The position numbers and the translations under genes were made by a program. From positions 310,001 to 374,000 of the forward strand of contig NZ_PPDJ01000001.1 of NCBI RefSeq assembly GCF_002903145.1: a stretch of 64,000 bases of DNA, in the 5' to 3' direction. Under the pieces are notes generated by a model. The model was not told where the DNA came from. It ran no database searches and saw nothing but the letters and a program-made list of their open reading frames with translations. Position 1 is the stretch's first letter. Each line of letters opens with the position of its first letter. This stretch comes from Halobacteriovorax sp. DA5. Its GTDB lineage: Bacteria; Bdellovibrionota; Bacteriovoracia; Bacteriovoracales; Bacteriovoracaceae. Shown here piece by piece: positions 35,064 through 44,679 of the stretch.

Positions 35064-36734
35064 ATGAAATCACTACTTTTACTACTAATTAGTTTATCTG
35101 CATTTTCATACGCACCAGATTGGGGACGTGATGCTAAAATTGAAAAGGGTGAGAATCGCGAAAACCTCTACCAACTATCTCAAGATGAATACGAACAAGT
35201 AACTCAAGATGGACTAAAGCACGCACTGGTTTGGCCAGTTAGTGTAACAGGACTTCTTATTCCATATGAAGCTTTTAATAATTTCTTTGAACTACGCGAC
35301 GAAAAATTTGTAAACTTTGTTTTAACGACACTTGGTGAAAAGAAGTTTGGTGTTAATAGTGTTGAATCTTTCTATCAATGGCTAGGACTTAATCCATATA
35401 ATAATGAGGATGCAACGGGGATTTATCGTATCCCTTATCCAGAAGGGCACAAGCCTGATTATTATATGGGAGCTAGTATTGTTGATACTCAGTGGGGAAA
35501 AGGGCTAACTTTTAGCTGTGCCACTTGTCACTCAGCAAGCCTTTTTGGAACAACTGTTATGGGCCTAACAAATAAAACAGTGAAGGCCAATGAACTTTTT
35601 GTTAAAGCAAAAAAACTTCTTCCATTTATTCCGACGAAGACATTTCAAAAAGTAACAAATGCAACAGATGGTGAAGTTGCAATGCTTAAGAGAACAAAGA
35701 AGAATATCCACTCTGTTGGAGCAACATCACCAATGGTACTTGGACTTGATACTTCACTTCCTCAAGTTGCTCTCTCTCTTGCTCATCGTAAACAAGATGA
35801 GTACGCATCAAAGTCTAAACTTAATGAAGTCTTTCCAAGATTTAATCCTCTTGTTTCAACAGTTGCCGACTCTAAGCCAATGCCATGGTGGACGCTTAAG
35901 TATAAAACTCGTTGGCTATCAGATGGATCAATTGTTGCAGGTAACCCAATCTTCACAAACTTCCTGTGGAATGAACTTGGACGTGGAACAGATTTATATG
36001 AATTAGAAAAATGGTTACAAGATAATCCTGAAATTATTAAAGAGCTTACGGCAGCGGCCTTCTCAACAAAAGCACCACGTATTGATGATTTCTTTGATGT
36101 GTCACGTATTGATATTGAATCAGCAAAGCGAGGACAAAAGCATTTTGAGAATCGTTGTCAGAAATGTCACGGAGAATACCAGAAGAATTGGGATCTTCCT
36201 TTTTCTGCACTTATGTCCAAGAGTGAACAAATTAAGACGAAAAAGCTTATCTATCATGAAAAGACACCTGTTAAGGATGTTGGAACAGATCCTCTTCGCT
36301 ATCAAGGTACAGCATACTTTGCTGAGGCTTTAAATGAATTAGCAATTTCTAAATGGATGAAAACTGTTGTGGAGCCACAAAAAGGATATGTACCACCACC
36401 ACTAAACGGAATCTGGGCCCGTTGGCCATATATGCACAATAATTCAATTCCAAATCTTTGTGAGCTAATGACTCCGCCAGCGCAAAGAGTAAAAGAGTTC
36501 TATCAGATCCCAGCAGTTGATCCGATGCTAGACTTTGATTATGATTGTAATGGCTTTCCTGTTGGAATGGATATTCCTGAGGAGCGCAGAATTAGAGAAG
36601 CTTACTACAATACAAAGTTACCAGGGCTTTCAAACTCAGGTCACTACGAACGAATCTTTACGGATAAAGAGGGTAATGAACTACTTAGTGATGAGGATAA
36701 ATCGGATCTTCGTATGTTCTTAAGAACATTATAA
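35064..36734 (+). CDS. Periplasmic dihaem cytochrome c
   Basis: The 556-residue precursor has a signal peptide (1-16, cleavage near SYA-PD) and two haem-binding motifs, CATCH near residue 152 and CQKCH near 364. Both lie in segments typical of class I cytochrome c domains, and no further CxxCH is visible. The long spacing resembles dihaem peroxidase or thiol-oxidase-like cytochromes, but the arrangement is not a standard one. Perfect SD (GAGGGGAGAGG). Its TAA overlaps the ATG of the next gene. Confidence 0.88.
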   Translation: MKSLLLLLISLSAFSYAPDWGRDAKIEKGENRENLYQLSQDEYEQVTQDGLKHALVWPVSVTGLLIPYEAFNNFFELRDEKFVNFVLTTLGEKKFGVNSVESFYQWLGLNPYNNEDATGIYRIPYPEGHKPDYYMGASIVDTQWGKGLTFSCATCHSASLFGTTVMGLTNKTVKANELFVKAKKLLPFIPTKTFQKVTNATDGEVAMLKRTKKNIHSVGATSPMVLGLDTSLPQVALSLAHRKQDEYASKSKLNEVFPRFNPLVSTVADSKPMPWWTLKYKTRWLSDGSIVAGNPIFTNFLWNELGRGTDLYELEKWLQDNPEIIKELTAAAFSTKAPRIDDFFDVSRIDIESAKRGQKHFENRCQKCHGEYQKNWDLPFSALMSKSEQIKTKKLIYHEKTPVKDVGTDPLRYQGTAYFAEALNELAISKWMKTVVEPQKGYVPPPLNGIWARWPYMHNNSIPNLCELMTPPAQRVKEFYQIPAVDPMLDFDYDCNGFPVGMDIPEERRIREAYYNTKLPGLSNSGHYERIFTDKEGNELLSDEDKSDLRMFLRTL

Positions 36735-37453
36735 TGACATTTTATCTCGATACTTATATTGCTCATCGTGGTTTACACGACGAAAAAAAACCTGAAAATA
36801 CGATGGCCGCTTTTAAGGCGGCCATTAAACATAATTATGCTATTGAGTTAGACGTACACTTATCAAGTGATGGCCATGTGGTGGTCTTTCACGACGAAAC
36901 CCTAGAGCGTCTAACGGGCAGCAATGGCAAAGTATCTCAATACACTCTCGATAGCCTAAAACAGCTCTATATCAAAGAAACAAAAGAGAAGATTCCTACT
37001 CTTAAGGAAGTCCTCGATCTTGTTAATGGACAAGTTCCACTTATCATTGAATTGAAGGTTATCGAACACAATGGAGAGCTTGAGTCTGAAGTCATGAAAC
37101 TTCTTCAAGGCTATGAAGGGGATTATACGATTCAATCCTTTAATCCATTTTGTTTAAAGTGGTTTCGAAAGCACTATCCGGCCGTTATTTTGGGCCTACT
37201 TGTAACAAGAGATTTTAGTGATACAAGCCTTAATCCTCTCAAGCAAAAGATTCTTGAGAATATGACTTTTATTCCAGTTATCAGGCCAGATTATATTGGA
37301 CTAGATATCGATACATACTCAAAGCTACAGCTTAGCATCATCAAGCATTTTACTTTTAATAATATTGTCTTTTGGACAGTAAGAACTAAAGAACAAATGA
37401 GGACAGCTAAGCGATTAGGTGCTAATATTATATTTGAGAATATTAAACCTTGA
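36734..37453 (+). CDS. Glycerophosphodiester phosphodiesterase
   Basis: GDPD enzymes hydrolyse glycerophosphodiesters to sn-glycerol-3-phosphate and an alcohol. The 239-residue protein has AHRGLHDEKKPENTMAAFK (catalytic His and Glu), the ELDVHLSSDGHVVVFHDETLERLTG motif, and ELKVIEH. There is no signal peptide, so it acts in the cytoplasm. It is coupled to the cytochrome gene by a TAATG overlap. Confidence 0.93.
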   Translation: MTFYLDTYIAHRGLHDEKKPENTMAAFKAAIKHNYAIELDVHLSSDGHVVVFHDETLERLTGSNGKVSQYTLDSLKQLYIKETKEKIPTLKEVLDLVNGQVPLIIELKVIEHNGELESEVMKLLQGYEGDYTIQSFNPFCLKWFRKHYPAVILGLLVTRDFSDTSLNPLKQKILENMTFIPVIRPDYIGLDIDTYSKLQLSIIKHFTFNNIVFWTVRTKEQMRTAKRLGANIIFENIKP

Positions 37454-37461
37454 GTTAATTT

Positions 37462-38115
37462 ATGAAAAAAATCGTAATTACAATTATCATACTTGCCATC
37501 GCAGCTGGTGGTTTCTACTTTTTCAATACAAAACAATCTAAGACAAATATTGCTAACGATAAAAACTCTCTAGAATTGATGACTTCTCAAGTTAATGTCG
37601 TCGAATTTGAGGATACTCCTGCTAAGAAAGTTGCTGCAGGAAGTGAGGAGGCCCAAGCACTTGGTGCCAATGAGGGAACTCCTAACCTAGATCTTGATGT
37701 TGTTGATGATGAAGAACTTGAAAGAAGGCTAGAGGCAAAAGAAGAAGAATTTGATCGCCTTGAAGAAGAGTGGCTTACAAATGTAAAAGAGTTATTTATT
37801 AATGACCTTGGGCTTACTGAGAAAGAATATAAAGATTACCTCAGTATGAGAGAGGGTCTTTTCAATGATAAGGTTTCAGCATTTGAAGAAATGCATGATC
37901 AATTAGAAGAAAAGTATGGTGAAAACTATACTTATAATCCAACTGAAGAAGAAATGGCGTTTGATCGTGAAATTCAAAAAAAGTATGACGATCTACTACT
38001 TCAAAAAATTGGAAAAGATGCTTTCATTAAGTATCTTGAACTAAGAGATCGCACAAATGAGAAAATCTTAGAGGCGACAAAGGCAAATGACGCCGCCATG
38101 CTAATGGAGTTTTAG
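37462..38115 (+). CDS. Membrane-anchored acidic coiled-coil protein
   Basis: The 217-residue protein has one N-terminal membrane segment (about 4-22, possibly an uncleaved signal) and a strongly acidic, helical periplasmic part with Glu-rich coiled-coil stretches (EELERRLEAKEEEFDRLEEEW). It matches no family I recognise. It sits in a run of same-strand genes between GDPD and the Nudix gene with 8-base gaps, so it is probably in that operon. Confidence 0.7.
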   Translation: MKKIVITIIILAIAAGGFYFFNTKQSKTNIANDKNSLELMTSQVNVVEFEDTPAKKVAAGSEEAQALGANEGTPNLDLDVVDDEELERRLEAKEEEFDRLEEEWLTNVKELFINDLGLTEKEYKDYLSMREGLFNDKVSAFEEMHDQLEEKYGENYTYNPTEEEMAFDREIQKKYDDLLLQKIGKDAFIKYLELRDRTNEKILEATKANDAAMLMEF

Positions 38116-38123
38116 GGGCCGTA

Positions 38124-38654
38124 ATGGAAAAATGGATTATTAAAGAGAGAAAGAACGTTTACCGCGGAAATATCTTTTTGTATGAAACCATTGTTGCCAA
38201 TCATCCTACAAAACCAATTGGTGCAGGCCCTTATGATATTATCCGTCTTGCTGATTGGGTAAATATTGTTGCCATTACCGAAGACAATAAAGTCGTTCTT
38301 GTTAAGCAGTATCGCTTTGGAAAAGATGTAATCACAATCGAGACTCCTGCCGGTGCAGTTGAGCGCGGAGAAGATCCTCTTGCTGCAGCTAAAAGAGAGC
38401 TAGAAGAAGAGACTGGCTATATTAGTGACGAGTGGGAAAGCCTAGGGCCTGTAAGTGTTAACCCTGCCTTTATGAGCAATACTGCTCACTTTTATCTCGC
38501 AAAGAATTGTCGCCCAGATGGGAAGCAAAATTTTGATGAAGATGAAGATATCGAGCTAGAACTTGTTGCTGTAAATGATCTAAAAGATAAACTACAGGAA
38601 ATAGATCACTCTCTTTCGGAGCTTTGTCTAAGTCGATACCTACTTAAGTCTTAG
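38124..38654 (+). CDS. Nudix hydrolase (ADP-ribose pyrophosphatase-like)
   Basis: The 176-residue protein has a perfect Nudix box GAVERGEDPLAAAKRELEEETGY and the upstream strand VVLVKQYRFGKDVITIETPAG typical of ADP-ribose/nucleotide-sugar diphosphatases such as NudF. It likely hydrolyses ADP-ribose or related dinucleotides. SD AGGGG. Its 3' end overlaps the convergent NYN gene by 4 bases. Confidence 0.92.
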   Translation: MEKWIIKERKNVYRGNIFLYETIVANHPTKPIGAGPYDIIRLADWVNIVAITEDNKVVLVKQYRFGKDVITIETPAGAVERGEDPLAAAKRELEEETGYISDEWESLGPVSVNPAFMSNTAHFYLAKNCRPDGKQNFDEDEDIELELVAVNDLKDKLQEIDHSLSELCLSRYLLKS

Positions 38655-39172
38655 TTTCTTTTGTTCTTGCTATACTTCTTAGGTCTTGTTTGTCTTGTTT
38701 GGCCTTGAAGTTCAAACCAATCACTTTCATCAATTTCGTGATAATAGTCTGCTTCTTCAACAAGCAGGCTCGAAGTCGTCTCAGGGATTGAGGCGATTTC
38801 AACACGGACACCTTCTGCTCTTAAGTGGCGAACTAATTCGATATAATCAGAATCACCTGAAAGGATAATAATCGTATCAACCTTCGAGGCAAGCTGTGTC
38901 GCTTTAATTGTCAGAGGGATATCGGCACTCTTATGACATGGAATTACTGATCCATAGTAGTGATTGTGCAGACGCTCAGTTAGTTTAGAAGAGATATTCT
39001 TTCCTTCTCTAAAATAGATGAGGCGATTTAGCCCTCGATTATCTAAGAGTTTTGGGATGAGCGTATCAAAATTAACCATGGTATTTGAGTTATTTGTTAC
39101 GCTGTGAATACTTCTTTCGATATTGTTGCCATCGATTAGGATGGCAACAGTTTGATTAATGAAAATTTCCAT
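38651..39172 (-). CDS. NYN-domain (LabA/DUF88-like) putative RNase
   Basis: The product (about 173 residues from ATG 39172; GTG 39184 is an in-frame alternative) has a PIN-like NYN fold: AILIDGNNIE near the start, then KSADIPLTIKATQLASKVDTIIILSGDSDYIELVRHL. The acidic residues of the DGNN, KSADI and SGDSDY strands form the metal site. NYN proteins are putative ribonucleases or RNA-processing factors. The basic C-terminal tail (KKYSKNKRN) may bind RNA. It starts inside the last codons of the large lipoprotein gene. Confidence 0.88.
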   Translation of the reverse strand: MEIFINQTVAILIDGNNIERSIHSVTNNSNTMVNFDTLIPKLLDNRGLNRLIYFREGKNISSKLTERLHNHYYGSVIPCHKSADIPLTIKATQLASKVDTIIILSGDSDYIELVRHLRAEGVRVEIASIPETTSSLLVEEADYYHEIDESDWFELQGQTRQTRPKKYSKNKRN

Positions 39173-42100
39173 AAAATGCTTCACTTCCGTTTGATTGAAC
39201 GTAGTCAGCGTGACATTTCTTAATTTGTGCTTCGATCATTTCAATACTCATTCCTTTGAAAATCTCGTTTAGCTCATCTTCATCAACGTCAGATCTACCT
39301 AGAGCACAAGCAGCTAATTCTTCTTTAAACATAATAGAAGGATCTTCTGGCTTACGCTTGTCAACTAAGAATCTCAATAGCTCACTGATATCAAGACGCT
39401 TGGCCTCAAAATCATTGAAGTATTTCTTAAACCATACGTGAGTCCAAGCGATATTAACTACACCTGGGTCTTTATGGTACTTTAATAGGTAGAAAAATGC
39501 TGTACGTCCAAAGGTCTTTAATTTACCTTTTAGTTTAGCAATACTAATGATTGCGTTCTTATATGCATCCTTATAACCACGATCTAATTCACCGCGGTCT
39601 AGTTTATTATCTGCATTTCTATCAAAACGAATATAAGTCGATTCGATATTTAACATTGCGCCAATAACAAGTGTGAAGTCTTTCTTTCTCCACCAAATCT
39701 TATCAACATCTTCAACACTTCTTGAGAAGATCTCAACACCTTTGATAAATTCAACAACATGCTCTCTGCTGTTGTTCTTTACATACTCTTTCAGGCGAGG
39801 GAAGTACTTTGAAAGATTCAGCTCGCTCTCACCAAATAATTTATCAAAGAATTTTGTACGAATACACTTTGAGTCCATTACTGAGAAGCCTGCTTCATCA
39901 ACTCTAGTGTCACACTCTTTCTTCTCATAAAGATTTTCTTCTAAAAGAGTCGTGATCTTAGCTGCAGTAAAGATAAGTTCGATAAACTCACTTACTTCAT
40001 CTAGGTTAATGAATAGGTCACCACCAGAAGTTGCCTGGAAAAGATCCGATAGAAGAAGAATATTTTCACCAAAAGTTTTAAAGTCTTCAGTCCAAAGTCC
40101 CATTTCTTCAAGAGCGGCCTTAAGTCCAACTAGTGCGTTGTTAAGTTGGTTATCTGATAAACCTTTTGACTGTCTTGGAGGAGTTGTATCACCCTCTGTC
40201 TTATAACCCTCTAGCATGTGTGGAAGCACATTTCTAAAGAGCATGATCGAATTGAAACCAGTCTTGTTTCTTACGATATTCGCCTGATAAGTAGGGAATC
40301 CGTCTTTATTTCTAAAGTAGCGATAGTCACGAGCAACTTTAGTAAACTCTTCAATAAGAACAACATATGATTTCTTAGTGATGTACTTATACTCTGGAAC
40401 TTCTCTCTCCGTTGGGTACTCACGACGATCAATATAAAGTGGCTTAGGCGAATTCATTCTCTCGTCAAAGAATTGGAAAGTTGAGTCTGAGAATAAAAGT
40501 GTCTCAAAAGCACTATCTGCAATATCTAGGATGCGATTAACAGCATCACTTGTAATCATTAGGTCAAAATTCTCACTTCCCGGAGGATCAAGCTCTGAAC
40601 AAATCCACTTAGAACTACCTTGCTTATCGGCATCGTAAGCTGGGTTTGGTTTACATGGAATTGGATACATCAGCTCTGAGCGAGGGATTGGATCAAAAAT
40701 ACGCTGAGTAAAGTCGATTAGTGTACGCTTAAAATTTGAAACTTTAAGAAGTTCACTTTCATCCTTTGGATTATCCGACTTGCGATTAAGCTCTTTAATT
40801 AGCTCATCACCAAATGAAAGGATCTCTTTTGCTGTAAAGTAATTCTTCTTCTCTTCAATAGGGTGGAAGATTGAGCGAGTCTTACGTAGTAGCTCAAGAA
40901 CTTTTGCAATATTTTGAACTGATTGAGTATCATCAGAGAAGTCCGTGAAGAAGGCATCATAAAGTACTTCTGCTAGTGATTCTGATTTCTCAGTTAAATA
41001 ATAAAGATCATCACGATTTAGAATAAGGTTATTTCCACCTAGTACTAGACCTTTAAGTGCCATGGCCTCTGAGTAAAGCTTCCAGTTAAATGGTTCTTTA
41101 AACATTCCGCTTGATTCTTTAAGACGAGCAATAAGTGACTTGATAAGACCATCTTGGTTAACAAAGTCTTTATCCAGTAGGTAATTAGCTAGTTCCGTTT
41201 TAATCGAAAGGAATTGATTTACATATTCTTTTCTCGAGATAACTTTTCTCGCTGTCTTTGAGTCTTCGTCTTTAAACAGCTTAACATTCTCAATGTGCAT
41301 ATCAAGGAATGCTAGGTAGCGGTAAACGATTGCAACAACATTTACAGTTGATTTAAATTGCTTAAATGAAAGATAATCAACTTCTGGCGGAAGTCTTAGA
41401 ATATTATCTTTATAGTTAAGAACAAGATTCTTAATGGCGATTCCCTTATCAAGGTCTTCTGGCTTACTAAAGAATTGTTCAATTAGCTTATTAATATCTG
41501 TAACAGTAATTACTTGGTCATTTTCAAGATCACTTAGAATAAGGTCTTGAACTGATCTAACTTGAGCTAAGAAAAAGTTGTTCTTTTCTAGTGGAGTCTT
41601 TTCTAGATATTCTTTCGCTAGAAACTTAAGGTCAAAGAATAGGGCCGCAAGTGGATCTGTCTTTGTCAAAAGTGTCATTAACTCTGGGAATAGGAGAGTT
41701 TCACGGCTACCACCAGTTGTTACTACTTTCAGTGCCATAAATGACTTAACAACATCTTCGATTAGGTCGATGTCATAAAGCTTGATTGTATCATTAGCGA
41801 ACTTAAGAACATTCATCTCGTGGTCACGAGGGATTGAAATATCTTCGTCTAATAACTTCTTTGCATTCTCACTTAGGCGCCCAACTTCTGCACGGAATTG
41901 CTTTTTAATCTCAACTTTTCTATTGAAGTCTTTCTCTTCAATGTCTTTAACTAGATCATTTAAGACATTTACTGACTCAAAAGATCTAAGTGCAACGTTA
42001 ACAACTCCAAGAGATAGCTCAACGTCAGCATAAGAGAAAACTTCTGGGTTTCCACGAATTAGATCTCTCTTTGCAAAACGAATAAGTGACTTAAGTTTAA

Positions 42101-43112
42101 CGTTGGTATCTTTAGTCGTACCGAGAATTGTTGAAATAAAGTCATCATCTTCGTTAAAGAATTCATCAATGATATTGTTGATATCGGCAATCGTGATGAT
42201 ATTTTCTTCTTTTTGGTGCTCGTAAACATAGAGCTTAAGCTCTTCTAGGTTATTAGCAAGCTTGTTGAAGTATTCTGATCCATCTTCGAAGTATTCCTTT
42301 TTAAGGAAGAAGATATCGATTGTATTCTGTAGGAAAACTGGGAAGAAAGTAAAAAGTTGGGCAAACTCATCTGAGTCAACGTAGATACGTGAACCACCAA
42401 GAAATAGTTTCTTAGCAAATAGAAGAGAGTTTAGAAGTTCCTTACCAAGTTTGAAGTCTTTTAGGTCTCTTGTAATGTCGAGGATTAGACTTTGAATATC
42501 GATGGCCTGTGCAGGTCCAGGAATTTGTTGAAGGATTTCATTTAAGTTTGAAGAAAACGCATCGGCCTGTGCTCTTAAGATGGCAGAGGTCTTATAGTAA
42601 TCTTCTTTTGATTTAACATCTTGTAGGTCTTTAACTGTTGCAACGATCTTAACAGCTGAACGGTTAAACTCTTTTAGGATTTGAAAGAAAGAATCAATCT
42701 TCGTGCGAGACATTTGTCCCGGAATATCTCTTTGTAAAAGAGTGTTTAATTTAAAAAGAAGATCAAGGCCTTCAATAATATCGTCAGCAGAACCTGCTGG
42801 GTTATCCATATACTTGCGAGCAAATTTCACGATATCTTCACGGAAGAAGAAACGATTATCTCTGGACTCAACATATTTGAATTTATTTAGTGTATCTTGA
42901 ACGCAATTAAGGTCTTTTTCGATATTAACTTCGAATAATTTTTTGATACGATCCGTGTCGATTTTGCAACTAGTTGAAATTCCGTCATACTCGGCGATGT
43001 CTGCACCTTCGACAGGGTCATCGTTGACGAAACCACAAGACGAAACTAGTAGTGCTACCAGAAGGTAGGTAATGAAATCTCGTAATTTCAATAACTTATT
43101 GTGTTTAATCAT
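39156..43112 (-). CDS. Giant repeat lipoprotein with EF-hand-like motif
   Basis: From ATG 43112 (SD GAGGGAA) the product has 1318 residues. The lipobox LVSSC puts the lipidated cysteine at 26. The rest is mostly helical and has a recurrent unit: a GG-x-x-x-L/I phrase followed by an acidic helix start occurs near residues 239 (GGSRIYVDSDEF), 467 (GGSRETLLFPEL), 692 (GGNNLILNRDDL) and 1030 (GGDLFINLDEV). IITIADINNIIDEFF and VITVTDINKLIEQFF (about 305 and 534) also match each other. An EF-hand-like calcium loop DRNADNKLDRGEL is at 1164-1176. No known family is recognised; a large surface or periplasmic lipoprotein is likely. Confidence 0.82.
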   Translation of the reverse strand: MIKHNKLLKLRDFITYLLVALLVSSCGFVNDDPVEGADIAEYDGISTSCKIDTDRIKKLFEVNIEKDLNCVQDTLNKFKYVESRDNRFFFREDIVKFARKYMDNPAGSADDIIEGLDLLFKLNTLLQRDIPGQMSRTKIDSFFQILKEFNRSAVKIVATVKDLQDVKSKEDYYKTSAILRAQADAFSSNLNEILQQIPGPAQAIDIQSLILDITRDLKDFKLGKELLNSLLFAKKLFLGGSRIYVDSDEFAQLFTFFPVFLQNTIDIFFLKKEYFEDGSEYFNKLANNLEELKLYVYEHQKEENIITIADINNIIDEFFNEDDDFISTILGTTKDTNVKLKSLIRFAKRDLIRGNPEVFSYADVELSLGVVNVALRSFESVNVLNDLVKDIEEKDFNRKVEIKKQFRAEVGRLSENAKKLLDEDISIPRDHEMNVLKFANDTIKLYDIDLIEDVVKSFMALKVVTTGGSRETLLFPELMTLLTKTDPLAALFFDLKFLAKEYLEKTPLEKNNFFLAQVRSVQDLILSDLENDQVITVTDINKLIEQFFSKPEDLDKGIAIKNLVLNYKDNILRLPPEVDYLSFKQFKSTVNVVAIVYRYLAFLDMHIENVKLFKDEDSKTARKVISRKEYVNQFLSIKTELANYLLDKDFVNQDGLIKSLIARLKESSGMFKEPFNWKLYSEAMALKGLVLGGNNLILNRDDLYYLTEKSESLAEVLYDAFFTDFSDDTQSVQNIAKVLELLRKTRSIFHPIEEKKNYFTAKEILSFGDELIKELNRKSDNPKDESELLKVSNFKRTLIDFTQRIFDPIPRSELMYPIPCKPNPAYDADKQGSSKWICSELDPPGSENFDLMITSDAVNRILDIADSAFETLLFSDSTFQFFDERMNSPKPLYIDRREYPTEREVPEYKYITKKSYVVLIEEFTKVARDYRYFRNKDGFPTYQANIVRNKTGFNSIMLFRNVLPHMLEGYKTEGDTTPPRQSKGLSDNQLNNALVGLKAALEEMGLWTEDFKTFGENILLLSDLFQATSGGDLFINLDEVSEFIELIFTAAKITTLLEENLYEKKECDTRVDEAGFSVMDSKCIRTKFFDKLFGESELNLSKYFPRLKEYVKNNSREHVVEFIKGVEIFSRSVEDVDKIWWRKKDFTLVIGAMLNIESTYIRFDRNADNKLDRGELDRGYKDAYKNAIISIAKLKGKLKTFGRTAFFYLLKYHKDPGVVNIAWTHVWFKKYFNDFEAKRLDISELLRFLVDKRKPEDPSIMFKEELAACALGRSDVDEDELNEIFKGMSIEMIEAQIKKCHADYVQSNGSEAFYGNFH

Positions 43113-43215
43113 AATTCCCTCACCCAAATTCTAGAAAATTTCTAGTTAAATGAAAAGGAATAACCGAATATTTTGAAATGTTTTTACGTAATGCGTTAAA
43201 AGTGTGCACAATTCC

Positions 43216-43240
43216 TAACACTATACTGTCAAAAGTGTTA
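43216..43240. promoter_or_regulatory. Inverted repeat in a divergent promoter region
   Basis: TAACACT (43216-43222) and AGTGTTA (43234-43240) are perfect seven-base arms with an 11-base spacer. They lie between the divergent starts of the giant lipoprotein (43112) and the outer-membrane protein (43316), where both promoters must be. It is a candidate operator; the regulator is unknown. Confidence 0.4.
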
Positions 43241-43315
43241 ACACCCAAGGTAATAGATACCAAATCCGAGTTAAAGACTTCTATTTACGAATCTTTTCTG
43301 ATTTAATTAACTTTA

Positions 43316-44668
43316 ATGAATAAATTCATCAAAAAAATTACATTACTATGCGTGTCGCTTTCTGGCCTTGCTGTCTACGCACAGCTAGATGGAAGTGTGT
43401 CATATGAGAAATTTCAACGATTAAATGACCCAGCTAAAAAGTCTGAGTATGACGATTGGGCCCAAATCGAAGGAAATTACGAGACAAGAGCGTGGAATGG
43501 TAAGGTTTATGGTGAATTTGCTGCTAGGGCCTATGTTACAAAAGAGCCTGCTTTCAACTTTTCAATGCCTGAAGCTTATATTGAGTTTAAAGATGAAGAT
43601 AATCGTATCTCTCTTGGCCGCCAGCTTCTTAGATGGAATGAGAACGAAGATTACTGGCTACTTAGTACTCTAAATCCAAACCAAGGTTTCTACTTACTTT
43701 CTGAAAAGAAAGAAGGTCTAGTTGGTATTCAATACGATCGCAAATTTAATAAGAATTTAAATTTTTCAGTTTTCTTCTCATACTTCTTTGTTCCAGGAAT
43801 GAATCCAGGGCTTGAAATTGAAGATGGGAATGTGTCGAGTAAGAGTGAGTGGGTAAGACTTCCACCAAAGTACACTGTGCTTGAAGGAAATGTTCTTCCT
43901 CTTTATTACACGATCGATATGCCTAATATCTATAATGATGTTGTAAAGAATAAGTCTCTTGGTTTTAGACTTTCTGGAACGAATGAGCAGAAGAGTTCTG
44001 AGCTTTCGGCCTTCTTTATCTATAAGCCACAAAATAGTCTTCAGATGAATGCTGATGCTCGCTTTGACCAAGATCGCGACGTTATTGCAGTTGATGCTTC
44101 ACCGGTTGTTAACCACCATCTTTATTATGGGATTCAATATAAGCAGCAGTTAGGTGACGTGCAAATGGTTGCCGGTGTTGATATGAGTGATCCGACGGCG
44201 ACTTTTGGAAACGACTTTAAGGTTGTTGACTTTAGCCGTGAAGAAAATAAGAAATTCGAATCTGAGTATTTCAATATTGAGCCTAACTACGAAAAAGAAA
44301 GTTACGCCTCTGTCTCATTTAACGTCAATCAAGGTTACTATATGTTTTCTTTAAACTATATCAACCTTCTGACAAATAATGAGCGTGGATCAGATGATTT
44401 CTTCTCTGATACTGCGAAATGGAGTAATGCTCTTGGTATGCGTGGGCGTTATTATTTTAATGACTTCATCAATGTGATGGGGGACTTAAAGTATGACTTT
44501 GATCGCGATGATATCATCCTAAAGGCTGAAGCGACTTATGCTTTTTGGCGTGGCGCTGCTAGTTTAAATTTAGGTGCCGAGCTGATTAAGTCGCCAAATA
44601 AGAATTCTTATTGGTCGGCTTACCGAGCTAACGACACCATCTATTCGTCTTTAAAATTTGCTTTCTAA
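43316..44668 (+). CDS. Outer-membrane beta-barrel protein
   Basis: The 450-residue precursor has a signal peptide (1-22, cleavage at VYA-QL), many alternating amphipathic strands and a C-terminal aromatic strand ending SSLKFAF, the typical signal for outer-membrane insertion. Many segments (such as NEQKSSELSAFFIYKP and RYYFNDFINVMGDLKYDF) fit a barrel with about 16 to 20 strands. It may be a porin or an alginate-type channel; no family is fixed. It is divergent from the giant lipoprotein. Confidence 0.85.
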   Translation: MNKFIKKITLLCVSLSGLAVYAQLDGSVSYEKFQRLNDPAKKSEYDDWAQIEGNYETRAWNGKVYGEFAARAYVTKEPAFNFSMPEAYIEFKDEDNRISLGRQLLRWNENEDYWLLSTLNPNQGFYLLSEKKEGLVGIQYDRKFNKNLNFSVFFSYFFVPGMNPGLEIEDGNVSSKSEWVRLPPKYTVLEGNVLPLYYTIDMPNIYNDVVKNKSLGFRLSGTNEQKSSELSAFFIYKPQNSLQMNADARFDQDRDVIAVDASPVVNHHLYYGIQYKQQLGDVQMVAGVDMSDPTATFGNDFKVVDFSREENKKFESEYFNIEPNYEKESYASVSFNVNQGYYMFSLNYINLLTNNERGSDDFFSDTAKWSNALGMRGRYYFNDFINVMGDLKYDFDRDDIILKAEATYAFWRGAASLNLGAELIKSPNKNSYWSAYRANDTIYSSLKFAF

Positions 44669-44679
44669 AATTTGCTTTC
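44652..44679 (+). repeat. 14-bp tandem duplication at a gene end
   Basis: TAAAATTTGCTTTC occurs twice in direct tandem (44652-44665 and 44666-44679). The first copy encodes the last residues of the barrel protein; the TAA that opens the second copy is its stop. The second copy fills the space to the convergent exporter stop. It looks like a replication-slippage duplication. Confidence 0.8.

Noticed and set aside
39256..42900. Several plus-strand frames of 60-85 codons inside the giant lipoprotein gene
   Set aside because: They are Ser-rich antisense shadows with no SD or family signature.
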